Part shown: piece by piece, positions 6,910 to 14,835 of the stretch
Layout of the letters: each line of letters begins with the position of its first letter
How positions within the stretch are numbered: position 1 is the stretch's first letter
Origin: Chloroflexi bacterium HGW-Chloroflexi-6
Lineage (GTDB): Bacteria; Chloroflexota; Anaerolineae; Anaerolineales; Villigracilaceae
NCBI GenBank assembly: GCA_002840685.1
Contig: PHBU01000026.1
Coordinates: 1 to 44,670, forward strand
Direction of reading: 5' to 3'
Length of the DNA: 44,670 bases
Translations under genes and position numbers: made by a program
Notes under the pieces: model-generated
Told to the model about the DNA's origin: nothing
Seen by the model: the letters and a program-made list of their open reading frames with translations, nothing else
The model's database searches: none

Positions 6910-8352
6910 ATGAAACGAGACAGTCTGACCATCCTGCTCATTGCGCTTGTCGCCAGCGTGATGAGCATTTCACTCTACAGCACCGGCCAATTTTGGTGGG
7001 ACGATTTCGCATCCTACATCCTGCAGGCGCGCGCCATCCTCGATGGCCGCATGGCCCAATTCGTCGCCGAAAACGGGCGCGCCATCGCCCAATCCACCTA
7101 CCCGGTCGGCCCGGCCGCTTACCCCTGGGGATTCCCGCTGCTGCTGGCCCCGGTCTACGCGCTTGCCGGGTTGAGCATCACCGCTTTCAAACTGCTCAAT
7201 ACCGCCGCCTTTGCCGCCTTCCTGATCATTTTCTATGCCTATTCCCGCCAGCGCTTCAACGCCGCCCTGAGCGCCGCGCTGGCCTCCGTTCTTGCCTTCA
7301 ATCCGGTTTTGCTCAAGGCCCATGATCTGATCCAGGCCGATTTCAGCTTCCTGTTGGCCACCACGGCCAGCCTGTTTTTGATCGATCTGCAATGGCGTAC
7401 AGGCCGCTCACCTGCCTGGCAAAAAAACCTGCTCGGAGTTTTGATTTTCTGGAGCTTTCTCCTGCGCACCAACGGGATTCTGCTGCTTGGGCCACTCGTG
7501 CTGGTGGATTTTTTCCAGTGGCGCGCCACCCCTCGGCCTGGATTCCGCTTAATCAGCCTGCCCTACCTGACGTTTCTCTCGTTCTTCGGCCTGAGTCTTT
7601 TCATCTTCCCCGGCGGGCAAAGTTCCTACTTTGAGCACTACGAACTGTTCTTCAGCCCGGCCCGTCTTTTTGACAATTTTCTCTTCTACCTGACGCTGCC
7701 CGGCTGGCTTTTCGGCGGGCTGCCCTTAGCGACTCTTCTCTTTGCGCTGACAGGGCTGTCTTGCCTCTGGGGCATCTTCCAAAAAGCCCGCAGCGAGCTG
7801 CCGGTGCTGGCCTTTTCCCTGCTGACGATGGCGCTCTTCATCACCTGGCCCGAACGCCAGGGATTGCGTTTTATCTACCCGATCCTGCCTTTTTTTCTGG
7901 TTTTTGCCGCCCACGGATTGCTCGATCTTGTTCGGCGCATCCAACTGACCCTGGCCGGGAGCCTGCCCCTCGGGTTTTTCGCCGCCCTGGCCCTGCTCTC
8001 GCTCGTGGTCAGCTTCCAACGCGCAGACTGGAAACTCTTCAGCCGCGAAGAGATCAACGGGCCGTTTGACCCCGTCAGCGCCGAGATGTTCGCCTACGTC
8101 CGCGAAAAAACCGCAGCGGATAGCACCGTTATTTTCTTCAAACCGCGCCTGATGAAATTGATGACCGACCGTTACAGTATCCTGATCGAAGACTGCTCCC
8201 GCATCGGAGAAGGGGATCTGATTGTCATGCATGAAAAACAGGAACGCAACGGACAGATCGACCCAGGCGAAATAAAAACCTGCAACCCGAGTGTCGAGTT
8301 GCAGATCGTCTTCAAAAACCAGCGCTTTACAATCTATCAGGTTTTGCCTTGA
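6910..8352 (+). CDS. Polytopic membrane protein, GT-C/GT39-like glycosyltransferase
   Basis: A 480-residue protein with about eleven membrane segments and a C-terminal soluble domain (about 400-480). After the first helix, the outer loop holds WWDDFASYILQARAIL (about 28-43); an acidic pair in this position is the catalytic hallmark of GT-C enzymes such as the GT39/ArnT families, which use polyprenyl-phosphate sugar donors on the outer membrane face. YPWGFPLLLAPVYALAG is also typical. The acceptor is unknown. It starts 6 bp after the histidine kinase stop and ends convergently with the PEP-synthase-like gene, with a hairpin between. Confidence 0.75.
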   Translation: MKRDSLTILLIALVASVMSISLYSTGQFWWDDFASYILQARAILDGRMAQFVAENGRAIAQSTYPVGPAAYPWGFPLLLAPVYALAGLSITAFKLLNTAAFAAFLIIFYAYSRQRFNAALSAALASVLAFNPVLLKAHDLIQADFSFLLATTASLFLIDLQWRTGRSPAWQKNLLGVLIFWSFLLRTNGILLLGPLVLVDFFQWRATPRPGFRLISLPYLTFLSFFGLSLFIFPGGQSSYFEHYELFFSPARLFDNFLFYLTLPGWLFGGLPLATLLFALTGLSCLWGIFQKARSELPVLAFSLLTMALFITWPERQGLRFIYPILPFFLVFAAHGLLDLVRRIQLTLAGSLPLGFFAALALLSLVVSFQRADWKLFSREEINGPFDPVSAEMFAYVREKTAADSTVIFFKPRLMKLMTDRYSILIEDCSRIGEGDLIVMHEKQERNGQIDPGEIKTCNPSVELQIVFKNQRFTIYQVLP

Positions 8353-8357
8353 ATCGG

Positions 8358-8382
8358 CAGGTTGGATTGTCAATCCGACCTG
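8358..8382. terminator. Hairpin between convergent genes
   Basis: CAGGTTGGATTG (8358-8369) faces CAATCCGACCTG (8371-8382) with one G-U-type mismatch, lying between two convergent stop codons (8352 and 8389). Neither side has a clear T-run, so it is only a probable shared terminator. Confidence 0.5.
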
Positions 8383-8388
8383 CACTCC

Positions 8389-10710
8389 CTACGGTCGCTC
8401 CGACTCCAAATACCCGACCGCGCGGCCTTCATCGTCATCCATGACCAGGTTCAGGTGGCAACCAGCGTGGAAATCGTGGACGGCGATCAGGCGCAAACAC
8501 TTCGCCAGGGCCTCGTCTGCGGTTTCGATCCAGTCCGCCAGGCGGCTGGGGGTGTCGTAGAAAAATTTCCGGTTGAAAACCGCATCTTTATCGTCCAGGA
8601 AAACAGCCAGCGGGTAGATGCGCGCCTCCATCAAATCCTGAAAGAAGTGGGTGCCGAACGAAGGCTCCGGGGAAGAACCAATCCCCTGGCCGGATATTTC
8701 GACCAGCGCGCGCGTGTTGTAAATATCCCCATACGTAATGTGAACGCCCAGGTCAGGCGTGGAGGTTCCCCAGCGCCCCGGCCCAACGCAGATGAAGGTT
8801 TCATCCTTCAGAGATTTATTCAACTCGCCGATAGCGCGCTCCAGGCGCACCCGTTCAACAGGCGAAGTCAGCGAAAAATAGCCCTCCGCCGGAACAAACA
8901 AAACGTAACGAATACCCGCCACCGCCCCGCGCGGAACCATGCGCCGGGTCGAGAAGATGATGCTCGCTTCAGGCAGTTCTTCGGGGATGTGGGCTTCTTC
9001 TTCCTCGATCGCGCTCTGCGGGCGGCACTGTAAAAGAGTGATCTTGACCTGCGGCTGGAGCGAGAGCGGCTCCAAGATCTGCAAGGTGAATTCCGTATCG
9101 ACCGGGCCGTGATAATGCTCTTCAAGAAGTTTCAAGGCGGAGCGCATGGTATTGGCAAACGGTGTGCGCCGCAAGAGTTCATCAAAGGTAATCACGACCT
9201 GCTCCGGGTCAACCGAACTGGAGCGGATCGGGGAGAGGTAATCGCCCTCGTCCAACTGACCAATATAGCGCAGGATCGGGTAACGCCGGTCGATCAGGGC
9301 GGAGACAGGCAGGGTCTTGAAAGAGTTCTCTTCCAGATCAACCACATCGACAAATTGCTGTGAATAGCGCCGGATCATCTTGGTGGCCGCCGCCGGGTGC
9401 AAAAGCGGGTGGCTGAGCGCCACCAGGCGCGGGTGGTCATTGGCGACCGTATCCACGGCGCGGGTTCCCATGCCCCACACCAGTCGCAGGAATCCGTCAT
9501 CGCGTTTGATCTGCGGCGACCAGCGGTACAGGTTGCGGCTGAAGGCCACCCCGGCCCCATGCGGGAAGAAATAGCGTCCGTACTGCTCGCCTTCGACAAA
9601 CTGGATCAGCACCGCGATGCGCTCATCGTAATCGAGCAGGCCTTTGTGGTTGCGGTAGGACAAGGCATTCGGGTTGAGTCCGCTGGCATAAACGCGAGCA
9701 ATCGCCTTGGTCAGCGCCTCCAGGTTTTCGTCCAGTGTGCCCTGGTTGGGGCAAAAATAACTGTCGTACTTGCCAGCAAACGAGGTGCCGAAATTATCTT
9801 CCAACTGGCTGGAGGAGCGCACGATCAGCGGGCGGCCATCGGCTTCCTCAATGATGCGCCCAAAACGATCCAGAATGTCTCGTGGGAATTTTCCGCGCAC
9901 AAATTCTTCGACCAGCAGCGGGTAATCCTCACGGATCTGCTCTTCGCTCTTATATTTTTGGTCAGACCAGTGGATCAGCCCATTTTTGGAAAGAAATGTG
10001 TAAAAAACATCCGAAGCCAGAAAATAAGAAACCGGAATGCGAAAGGCCTCGCGCACTTCGAGCGGGGCCGCCTCGTGCAAAATGCGATGAGCCAGCATCA
10101 TCCCTGCCGATTTACCGCCGATCTTTCCGTAACCGATCTTTCGGCTGCGGATGTCTTTCAGGTCGGCAATCGTAAACCATTTGCGTGCAATTTTGATATA
10201 GGCCAACTGGTCGCTGATGATGGTGCGGATCAGAACCACCTTGATCTCTTTCAAGCGCGCTTCGAGCGGCTTGCGCTTGTCGGCAGGCAGGCTCTCGATC
10301 AATTCGGCCTGCTCGAAAAGCATATCCTGCGGAGCCAGCTCTGGGTTGAAGGTGATAAAAGAGGGCGTTTCACCGCGCTCGCCAACCGTATCGCGCACGA
10401 TCGCCTCGAAATCGCGATACGGCAGATTGTAGGCAAAATAATAATCGGTCAGGGTCTCGCGCAGGCGTTCCATGCGCAGTTCCCAGATTTCAAAAGACTC
10501 TTCTGAATAGGGATCGTGCAAGCCTTCGCGCAGTTGGGATTTAATCGCCCGGTCGCGCACTTCAGATTCAAAGGCATCTGGCATGATGATCCCGCGCGAG
10601 AACAACTCGGCCCGCATCCGGGCCCGGATTTTCCCGGACAGGATCGGATACTGGGTCAGGGCCAGGTAGATATTCAGTACGCGGTCAGCGGAAGGATGAG
10701 GAAGGGTCAT
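8389..10710 (-). CDS. PEP/pyruvate-binding domain protein (PEP-synthase N-terminal type)
   Basis: This 773-residue protein contains the ATP-grasp-like nucleotide-binding domain of PEP synthase and pyruvate phosphate dikinase. KIGGKSAGMMLAH (about residue 195) is the N-terminal ATP-site motif; VRSSSQLEDNFGTSFAGKYD (about 297-316) is the hallmark motif, followed by IAVLIQFVEGEQYG. In PEP synthase this domain uses ATP to phosphorylate a histidine on a swivel domain. I see neither the swivel histidine motif nor the PEP-binding barrel, so ordinary PEP synthesis is unlikely; it may phosphorylate a separate partner. The ~190-residue N-terminus and ~250-residue C-terminus are unassigned. A heptamer tandem repeat lies directly before the ATG and no clear ribosome site is seen. 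Confidence 0.8.
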   Translation of the reverse strand: MTLPHPSADRVLNIYLALTQYPILSGKIRARMRAELFSRGIIMPDAFESEVRDRAIKSQLREGLHDPYSEESFEIWELRMERLRETLTDYYFAYNLPYRDFEAIVRDTVGERGETPSFITFNPELAPQDMLFEQAELIESLPADKRKPLEARLKEIKVVLIRTIISDQLAYIKIARKWFTIADLKDIRSRKIGYGKIGGKSAGMMLAHRILHEAAPLEVREAFRIPVSYFLASDVFYTFLSKNGLIHWSDQKYKSEEQIREDYPLLVEEFVRGKFPRDILDRFGRIIEEADGRPLIVRSSSQLEDNFGTSFAGKYDSYFCPNQGTLDENLEALTKAIARVYASGLNPNALSYRNHKGLLDYDERIAVLIQFVEGEQYGRYFFPHGAGVAFSRNLYRWSPQIKRDDGFLRLVWGMGTRAVDTVANDHPRLVALSHPLLHPAAATKMIRRYSQQFVDVVDLEENSFKTLPVSALIDRRYPILRYIGQLDEGDYLSPIRSSSVDPEQVVITFDELLRRTPFANTMRSALKLLEEHYHGPVDTEFTLQILEPLSLQPQVKITLLQCRPQSAIEEEEAHIPEELPEASIIFSTRRMVPRGAVAGIRYVLFVPAEGYFSLTSPVERVRLERAIGELNKSLKDETFICVGPGRWGTSTPDLGVHITYGDIYNTRALVEISGQGIGSSPEPSFGTHFFQDLMEARIYPLAVFLDDKDAVFNRKFFYDTPSRLADWIETADEALAKCLRLIAVHDFHAGCHLNLVMDDDEGRAVGYLESERP

Positions 10711-10714
10711 GATC

Positions 10715-10759
10715 TCAGGTGTCAGGTGTCAGGTGTCAGGTGTCAGGTGTCAGGTGTCA
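10715..10759. repeat. Tandem heptamer repeat (TCAGGTG, 6.4 copies)
   Basis: TCAGGTG occurs six times without error from 10715 to 10756, followed by TCA. On the - strand it reads as repeated CACCTGA and starts with TTGACA (10760-10755), placed 4 bp before the ATG of the PEP-synthase-like gene. It replaces the usual ribosome-binding region. Slippage could change its copy number. Confidence 0.9.
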
Positions 10760-10774
10760 ATTAATTCTAAAACA

Positions 10775-10807
10775 AAAAGCGCCAGCAAGGTAAAATCTGG
10801 CGCTTTT
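10775..10807 (-). terminator. Terminator of dnaN
   Basis: Arms AAAAGCGCCAG (10775-10785) and CTGGCGCTTTT (10797-10807) form a perfect 11-bp stem. Read on the - strand the stem is followed by TTTTTGTTTT, a standard intrinsic terminator. The 75 bp between it and the dnaN stop holds nothing recognisable. Confidence 0.85.
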
Positions 10808-10882
10808 CTTGGTTTCTATGGATTTTTCTTCGGCTTCGCTTTCGCTCCGCCAAGGAAAGAAAAAAGGCTTGCTGAACAACGC

Positions 10883-12013
10883 CTATCCCAAATGCATCGG
10901 CATGATCACATGCAAGAAATGATCATCGCCAACCGGCCTGACCACACCTGGCGCGTTTTGGGCCGAGGTCTCGATTGCGACATTGGGTGATTTGATCACC
11001 TCAAGTACCTCGCGCAGGTAGCGGACGTTGAATGCGATCAAGAGCGGAATTCCATCCACAGTCGCCTCGACCAGGGTTTCATTCGAACCGGTTTCCTCGC
11101 TGTGCGCAGAGATCTCCACTTCGCCGGGCTGCATTTCGCCGTTGGTTTTGATGTTCAGGCGCACAACATTCGAACCTTCGCGGGCGAAAATTTCCGCCTG
11201 GCGGCAGGCCTTGAGCAGGGAAGCTGTCGAGACAAGAGTGCGCGACTTGTACGAGCGCGGAATGATCTGCTGGTAATCGGGGAAAGTGCCATCGATCAAC
11301 TGCGAGACCAGCTCGGCGTCTTTGACGCGGAAGACCACCTGTCCGCGGCCCTTGGGCAACACCATCTGGATCATCTGCTCGCCGTCCGAAGCGATCCGGG
11401 CCAGTTCGTTGAGCGCCCGGGCCGGGATAATGGCACTGACTGAAGTTGGCACAGAGGAGGAAAGCGCAGCCTTACGCACCGACAAACGGAATCCGTCGGC
11501 TGCAGCCATCGTCACCAGATCTTTTTCGACCGTCACCAGCACACCCATCAGCACCGGGCGGGCTTCATCGGTCGAGGCGGCAAACGCCACCTGCTGGATC
11601 ATTTCTTTAAAATCGGAGACATTTATAAGGATAGCGTCATCAAAATCCGGCACAGGCAGGGGGGGGAACTCCTGGGCGTCGATGCCTTTGATGTCATTGG
11701 TTGAAGACCCCGAACGCACATTCAACGTCTGGGTCTGGGCATTCAGAGTCAGGCTGACCTGCGGGTCAGGCATGGTCCCGACCAAATCAGACAGCGTGCG
11801 AGATGGAACGGTCGTCGAGCCTTCTTCCTCGATCTTTGCGCCAATCCAACAGGTGATGCCCAACTCCAGGTTGGTTGCCGAAAGGCGCAAACGGCCTTCG
11901 TCCGTGGCAATCAAGATGTTCGCCAATACAGGCAGGGTGCTGCGCGGTGAAACTGCGCGGGAAACAGTGCTTAAGCCGCGTGCGAGGTTTTCTTGAAGGA
12001 CAGTGACTTTCAT
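10883..12013 (-). CDS. dnaN: DNA polymerase III sliding clamp (beta subunit)
   Basis: The 376-residue length and three-domain repeat match DnaN, the ring-shaped clamp that tethers the replicase to DNA. MKVTVLQENLARGLSTVSRAV opens domain I; GFRLSVRKAAL and IIPARALNELARI mark domain II; the ending VRPVGDDHFLHVIMPMHLG contains the MPM-type C-terminal tail that lines the client-binding pocket. Start: ATG 12013 after AGGAGA. TATACT (12049-12044) preceded by TG forms an extended -10 promoter; no -35 is obvious. dnaN is often beside dnaA and oriC; here dnaA is absent but a predicted origin lies 5.8 kb away. A terminator ends the single-gene unit. Confidence 0.97.
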   Translation of the reverse strand: MKVTVLQENLARGLSTVSRAVSPRSTLPVLANILIATDEGRLRLSATNLELGITCWIGAKIEEEGSTTVPSRTLSDLVGTMPDPQVSLTLNAQTQTLNVRSGSSTNDIKGIDAQEFPPLPVPDFDDAILINVSDFKEMIQQVAFAASTDEARPVLMGVLVTVEKDLVTMAAADGFRLSVRKAALSSSVPTSVSAIIPARALNELARIASDGEQMIQMVLPKGRGQVVFRVKDAELVSQLIDGTFPDYQQIIPRSYKSRTLVSTASLLKACRQAEIFAREGSNVVRLNIKTNGEMQPGEVEISAHSEETGSNETLVEATVDGIPLLIAFNVRYLREVLEVIKSPNVAIETSAQNAPGVVRPVGDDHFLHVIMPMHLG

Positions 12014-12059
12014 CGGCGTTTCTCCTGGATTTTGTTTGAAAAAAGTATATCACGAGTTG

Positions 12060-13991
12060 CTAAAAACCCGCCACTAGCGAAATGCCCAGACTCAATAAGA
12101 TAAAAACCACCTGCAGCGCAAACAAAATCGCAAAAACGTAGGCCACCACCGTCCAGGCCGGCAAGCCGGCGCTCTGGCGCGGCGTTTCACCATCAGCCAG
12201 TTGGCGGATGATCTGAGCCGCCTGTATCTCCGGATGAGCAGAAACACTGCCCGCCCACCACCAGCCGGAGGAAGCGGACGGAGCCACCACCCGCTGGCCT
12301 TGGTAGGCGTTGAGCCACAAACGCAACGCCTCGGGCGGGTTCAGCGCCAAATCCGCCGGGAGGGCCACCACGCGCGCCGATTCTGCGCCGTCAGGGATGG
12401 GCTGCTCGACTGCCTGGACCGCCACCGGCAAAGCGGACGCCTGACGGGAAAGGGCCTCCGTCAAACGCCGGCCAAAACCGCTCTCTTCATGCTCGAAAAC
12501 CAGCACCGCAAAATCGCGATAGCGGGCTGAGAGCGAGTCTGTGGCGCGGCTGCCATCCTTGCGCAAGGTCGCGATATGGTAAATCAGCAATCCGGCAAAC
12601 AGCAGCAAGACTTGCAAGGCATTCAAGGTGGAGGCCAGGAAATCATCCGGCACATCGCCGCTTAGGACCGCATTCAACAACATGAAAGCCAGAACTACGG
12701 CAGAAATCATGCCGCCGATCACCGCGGCAAAAATGACCGCATACAAATAAACCCGGCGCACAATCGACTGGCGGGCGCGATCGCCAACCTCGCCATCTGA
12801 AAGTGACTCAGCTTGCATCGGCCGCCAGGCCATCAGCCATAGAGGAAGCCCGACCAACAGAGTCGCCAGTGCTCCGCTCAAACGCGGACGAAGCGTCTCA
12901 CCCCAGACCACCCCCGGCAAAAGCAAAGCGTCGATCAAAAAGGAGATCAACAGCGCCAAACCAGTCACGGTGGCGGCCAGCCCGATCGGAGAGAGAACAT
13001 AGTAGTAAAGTCTTTTGACGCCAGCCTGGCGGCCCGGCTCACGGTTGGACTGGGCTTCACGCTGAAACCAGCCTCCGTAATAGGCCCAAACCAGCCCAAG
13101 CGGGATCCCGATCGAAAGCGGAGTGCCGACTTTCTGCAAGAACTGCGCCATGCTGGAAGCCTCTCCCAGCACAATCCGCAGGACGATATCGAGCAAGATG
13201 CCTGCCGAGGAAAGCACAACCACAACCCCGGATAACGAAAGAAGGTACAGCACACCCAATCGTAAATTGGAAGTCTGTTCGAGCACATCTTCAAGGGCAT
13301 CCTGGCAGGTTTTCCAGGTGTACAACCAGACCGGCGCGCCGACCAGCAGCAGGGCGATCCCATTGATCGCCAACTCATTGCCCGATGCGCCTAAAATGGT
13401 GTTATCTGGCAGGAAAAACAGGAAACGCAATACCTGCTGCGCGCCAAAGACAACCATCAACAAACCATAGGCCAGCCAGATATAACGATAGAGCCGGCGC
13501 ACATCGGCGAAATTTTCGCGGTCTTTCAGGGAAACCCAGATACCGCGCAGCAGATTCCAGAAGTAGGCTGCCGCCACACCATTCATTAAAATGGCGATCA
13601 GGTTATCGACCCAACTCTGGCTGCCGCCAAACAGGGCGCTGGCTCGATCGAGGCGCACCGTTTCTATAAAAGTCCGGTCGATCAGGGCCAGCAGGTTTTG
13701 AACCACCGGCATCAGCGTAAAAAGCAGAACAAGGTAGAAAAAAACCGCACGGACGGTAGCTGTTTGTTCTTCGCTGTCGCTGGCTGTGGTCCGCTGTGTC
13801 CAAAGCCAGTGGATCAGGAAGATGGGCACACCGACCAAGATGAGCGCCAGGGCCTGGGCCAGGGTATCGGCCGTTGGAAAAATCACATCTTGCGCAAACA
13901 TGGTGCGCAGAAGCGAGATCATGCCCCACAGAACAACTTCAAGGCTGATCAGGGCAACAGCGTAAAAATAAACACGGCGAATGGTACGCAT
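12060..13991 (-). CDS. Multi-module DUF5671 membrane protein
   Basis: A 643-residue membrane protein built from about six copies of a module. Each copy starts with a basic, aromatic amphipathic stretch (RRVYFYAVALI, VRAVFFYLVLL, VRRLYRYIWLA, LRLGVLYLLSL, VKRLYYYVLSP, VRRVYLYAVIF) and is followed by two membrane helices, the DUF5671 pattern. A soluble segment of about 110 residues (about 490-600) comes before a final membrane helix (about 615-640). No catalytic motif is visible and the family has no established function. Start: ATG 13991 behind GGAGTTTCT. Its stop is only 46 bp before the dnaN start, with the dnaN extended -10 in the gap. Confidence 0.75.
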   Translation of the reverse strand: MRTIRRVYFYAVALISLEVVLWGMISLLRTMFAQDVIFPTADTLAQALALILVGVPIFLIHWLWTQRTTASDSEEQTATVRAVFFYLVLLFTLMPVVQNLLALIDRTFIETVRLDRASALFGGSQSWVDNLIAILMNGVAAAYFWNLLRGIWVSLKDRENFADVRRLYRYIWLAYGLLMVVFGAQQVLRFLFFLPDNTILGASGNELAINGIALLLVGAPVWLYTWKTCQDALEDVLEQTSNLRLGVLYLLSLSGVVVVLSSAGILLDIVLRIVLGEASSMAQFLQKVGTPLSIGIPLGLVWAYYGGWFQREAQSNREPGRQAGVKRLYYYVLSPIGLAATVTGLALLISFLIDALLLPGVVWGETLRPRLSGALATLLVGLPLWLMAWRPMQAESLSDGEVGDRARQSIVRRVYLYAVIFAAVIGGMISAVVLAFMLLNAVLSGDVPDDFLASTLNALQVLLLFAGLLIYHIATLRKDGSRATDSLSARYRDFAVLVFEHEESGFGRRLTEALSRQASALPVAVQAVEQPIPDGAESARVVALPADLALNPPEALRLWLNAYQGQRVVAPSASSGWWWAGSVSAHPEIQAAQIIRQLADGETPRQSAGLPAWTVVAYVFAILFALQVVFILLSLGISLVAGF

Positions 13992-14086
13992 AGAAACTCC
14001 AGGGTGGGCAAGGCCAGTTAACTAAAGGCCAGGCAAAGGGTGGCGCGCTCCGCACGGAAAATGGAATCAGTGCAGAACAGGCCGAT

Positions 14087-14572
14087 TTATGGCTTCTTTT
14101 CTTCTTCGTAGGGTTCCTGATACCAATCGTAATACCAAAAAGTGTAGGGCATCTCTTTGATTTTCCACTGGCCATCCTGGCGCACGAGCGATGCGTACTC
14201 GTTATTTCGATAGCTGCCAGAGAATGGGTCTCCGGGATTGTAGAGTACACTCAGTTGAACGGATGCGCCGTCCCCGCTGATCTGCGACTCGAGCACTTCG
14301 ACCCCGGCATTCCCCGGGCTGACATAATTGAGAAGGAAAGGCTGGGTAAATTCTTCCAGCGTGGGTTTGTTTTCCCCTTCGGCAAGGTACGTATAGGCTT
14401 TTTCGTAATCTCGCAAATGTAAAGCCACAATATAGTTGCGGGCTATTCCCTCAGGATTTGTTTCTTTCCCGTATTCAAGGTTGTCGGGACGGGCAAAAAA
14501 GACAACCAGTGCAACAAGCACAAGAACGGCTATCCCCGCCAGGATGCCTAAAAGAAAACGATCTTGCTTCAT
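14087..14572 (-). CDS. Membrane-anchored hypothetical protein, NTF2/DUF4878-like
   Basis: This 161-residue protein has one N-terminal membrane helix (about 6-28) and an extracytoplasmic domain. The segment from NPEGIARNYIVALHLRDYEKAYTYL resembles lipoprotein-like DUF4878/NTF2-fold domains, where a helix pair precedes a curved sheet ending in a motif like DGQWKIKEMPYTFWYYDWY. The C-terminus is acidic then basic (EPYEEEKKP). ATG 14572 is chosen over an upstream in-frame start at 14707 because the longer form overlaps the preceding gene in another frame and AAGGAAAAAATCC precedes 14572. It follows that small membrane protein by 11 bp and is probably co-transcribed. Function unknown. Confidence 0.7.
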   Translation of the reverse strand: MKQDRFLLGILAGIAVLVLVALVVFFARPDNLEYGKETNPEGIARNYIVALHLRDYEKAYTYLAEGENKPTLEEFTQPFLLNYVSPGNAGVEVLESQISGDGASVQLSVLYNPGDPFSGSYRNNEYASLVRQDGQWKIKEMPYTFWYYDWYQEPYEEEKKP

Positions 14573-14583
14573 GGATTTTTTCC

Positions 14584-14808
14584 TTATTTTTGCAGTTGAG
14601 TTTGAGTTTGACGGCGACGCGGCGGCCGCGGACCAGGTCGGGCGCTGATAACGAAAAACGGCCCAAACACTGGGAGTGTCACGGCCACCAATCCCCAAAA
14701 AATCCATTCCCCCAGGGTCAGGCGGCGGCGCGCAAGGTAAAAGAAAGCGATTACAAGGGAAATCGCAATATAGATGACCAGAAAAACACGCAACATATCA
14801 GGTATCAT
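14584..14808 (-). CDS. Small membrane protein, PLDc_N-like
   Basis: A 74-residue protein with two membrane helices (about 4-24 and 33-55) and a very basic tail (PRPPRRRQTQTQLQK). The helix-turn ARRRLTLGEWIFWGLVAVTLPVFGPF (shown here as separate halves ARRRLTLGEW and IFWGLVAVTLPVFGPF) resembles PLDc_N modules, small two-helix units also found as stand-alone genes. It is upstream of, and 11 bp from, the membrane-anchored gene on the same strand. Function unknown. Confidence 0.65.
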   Translation of the reverse strand: MIPDMLRVFLVIYIAISLVIAFFYLARRRLTLGEWIFWGLVAVTLPVFGPFFVISARPGPRPPRRRQTQTQLQK

Positions 14809-14835
14809 AATTTGATTTTACCCTCCGAGTAACAA

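Noticed and set aside
9397..10506. Long + strand open frame opposite the PEP-synthase-like gene (369 residues)
   Set aside because: The - strand frame has clear family motifs over the same DNA, and the + frame has no family features or ribosome site; it is an antisense shadow of a GC-rich gene.
10715..10759. CRISPR or iteron array
   Set aside because: Seven-base units without spacers are too short for either; it is a simple microsatellite-like tandem repeat.
11286..11996. 236-residue + strand open frame inside dnaN
   Set aside because: DnaN motifs run along the whole opposite strand; this is a shadow.
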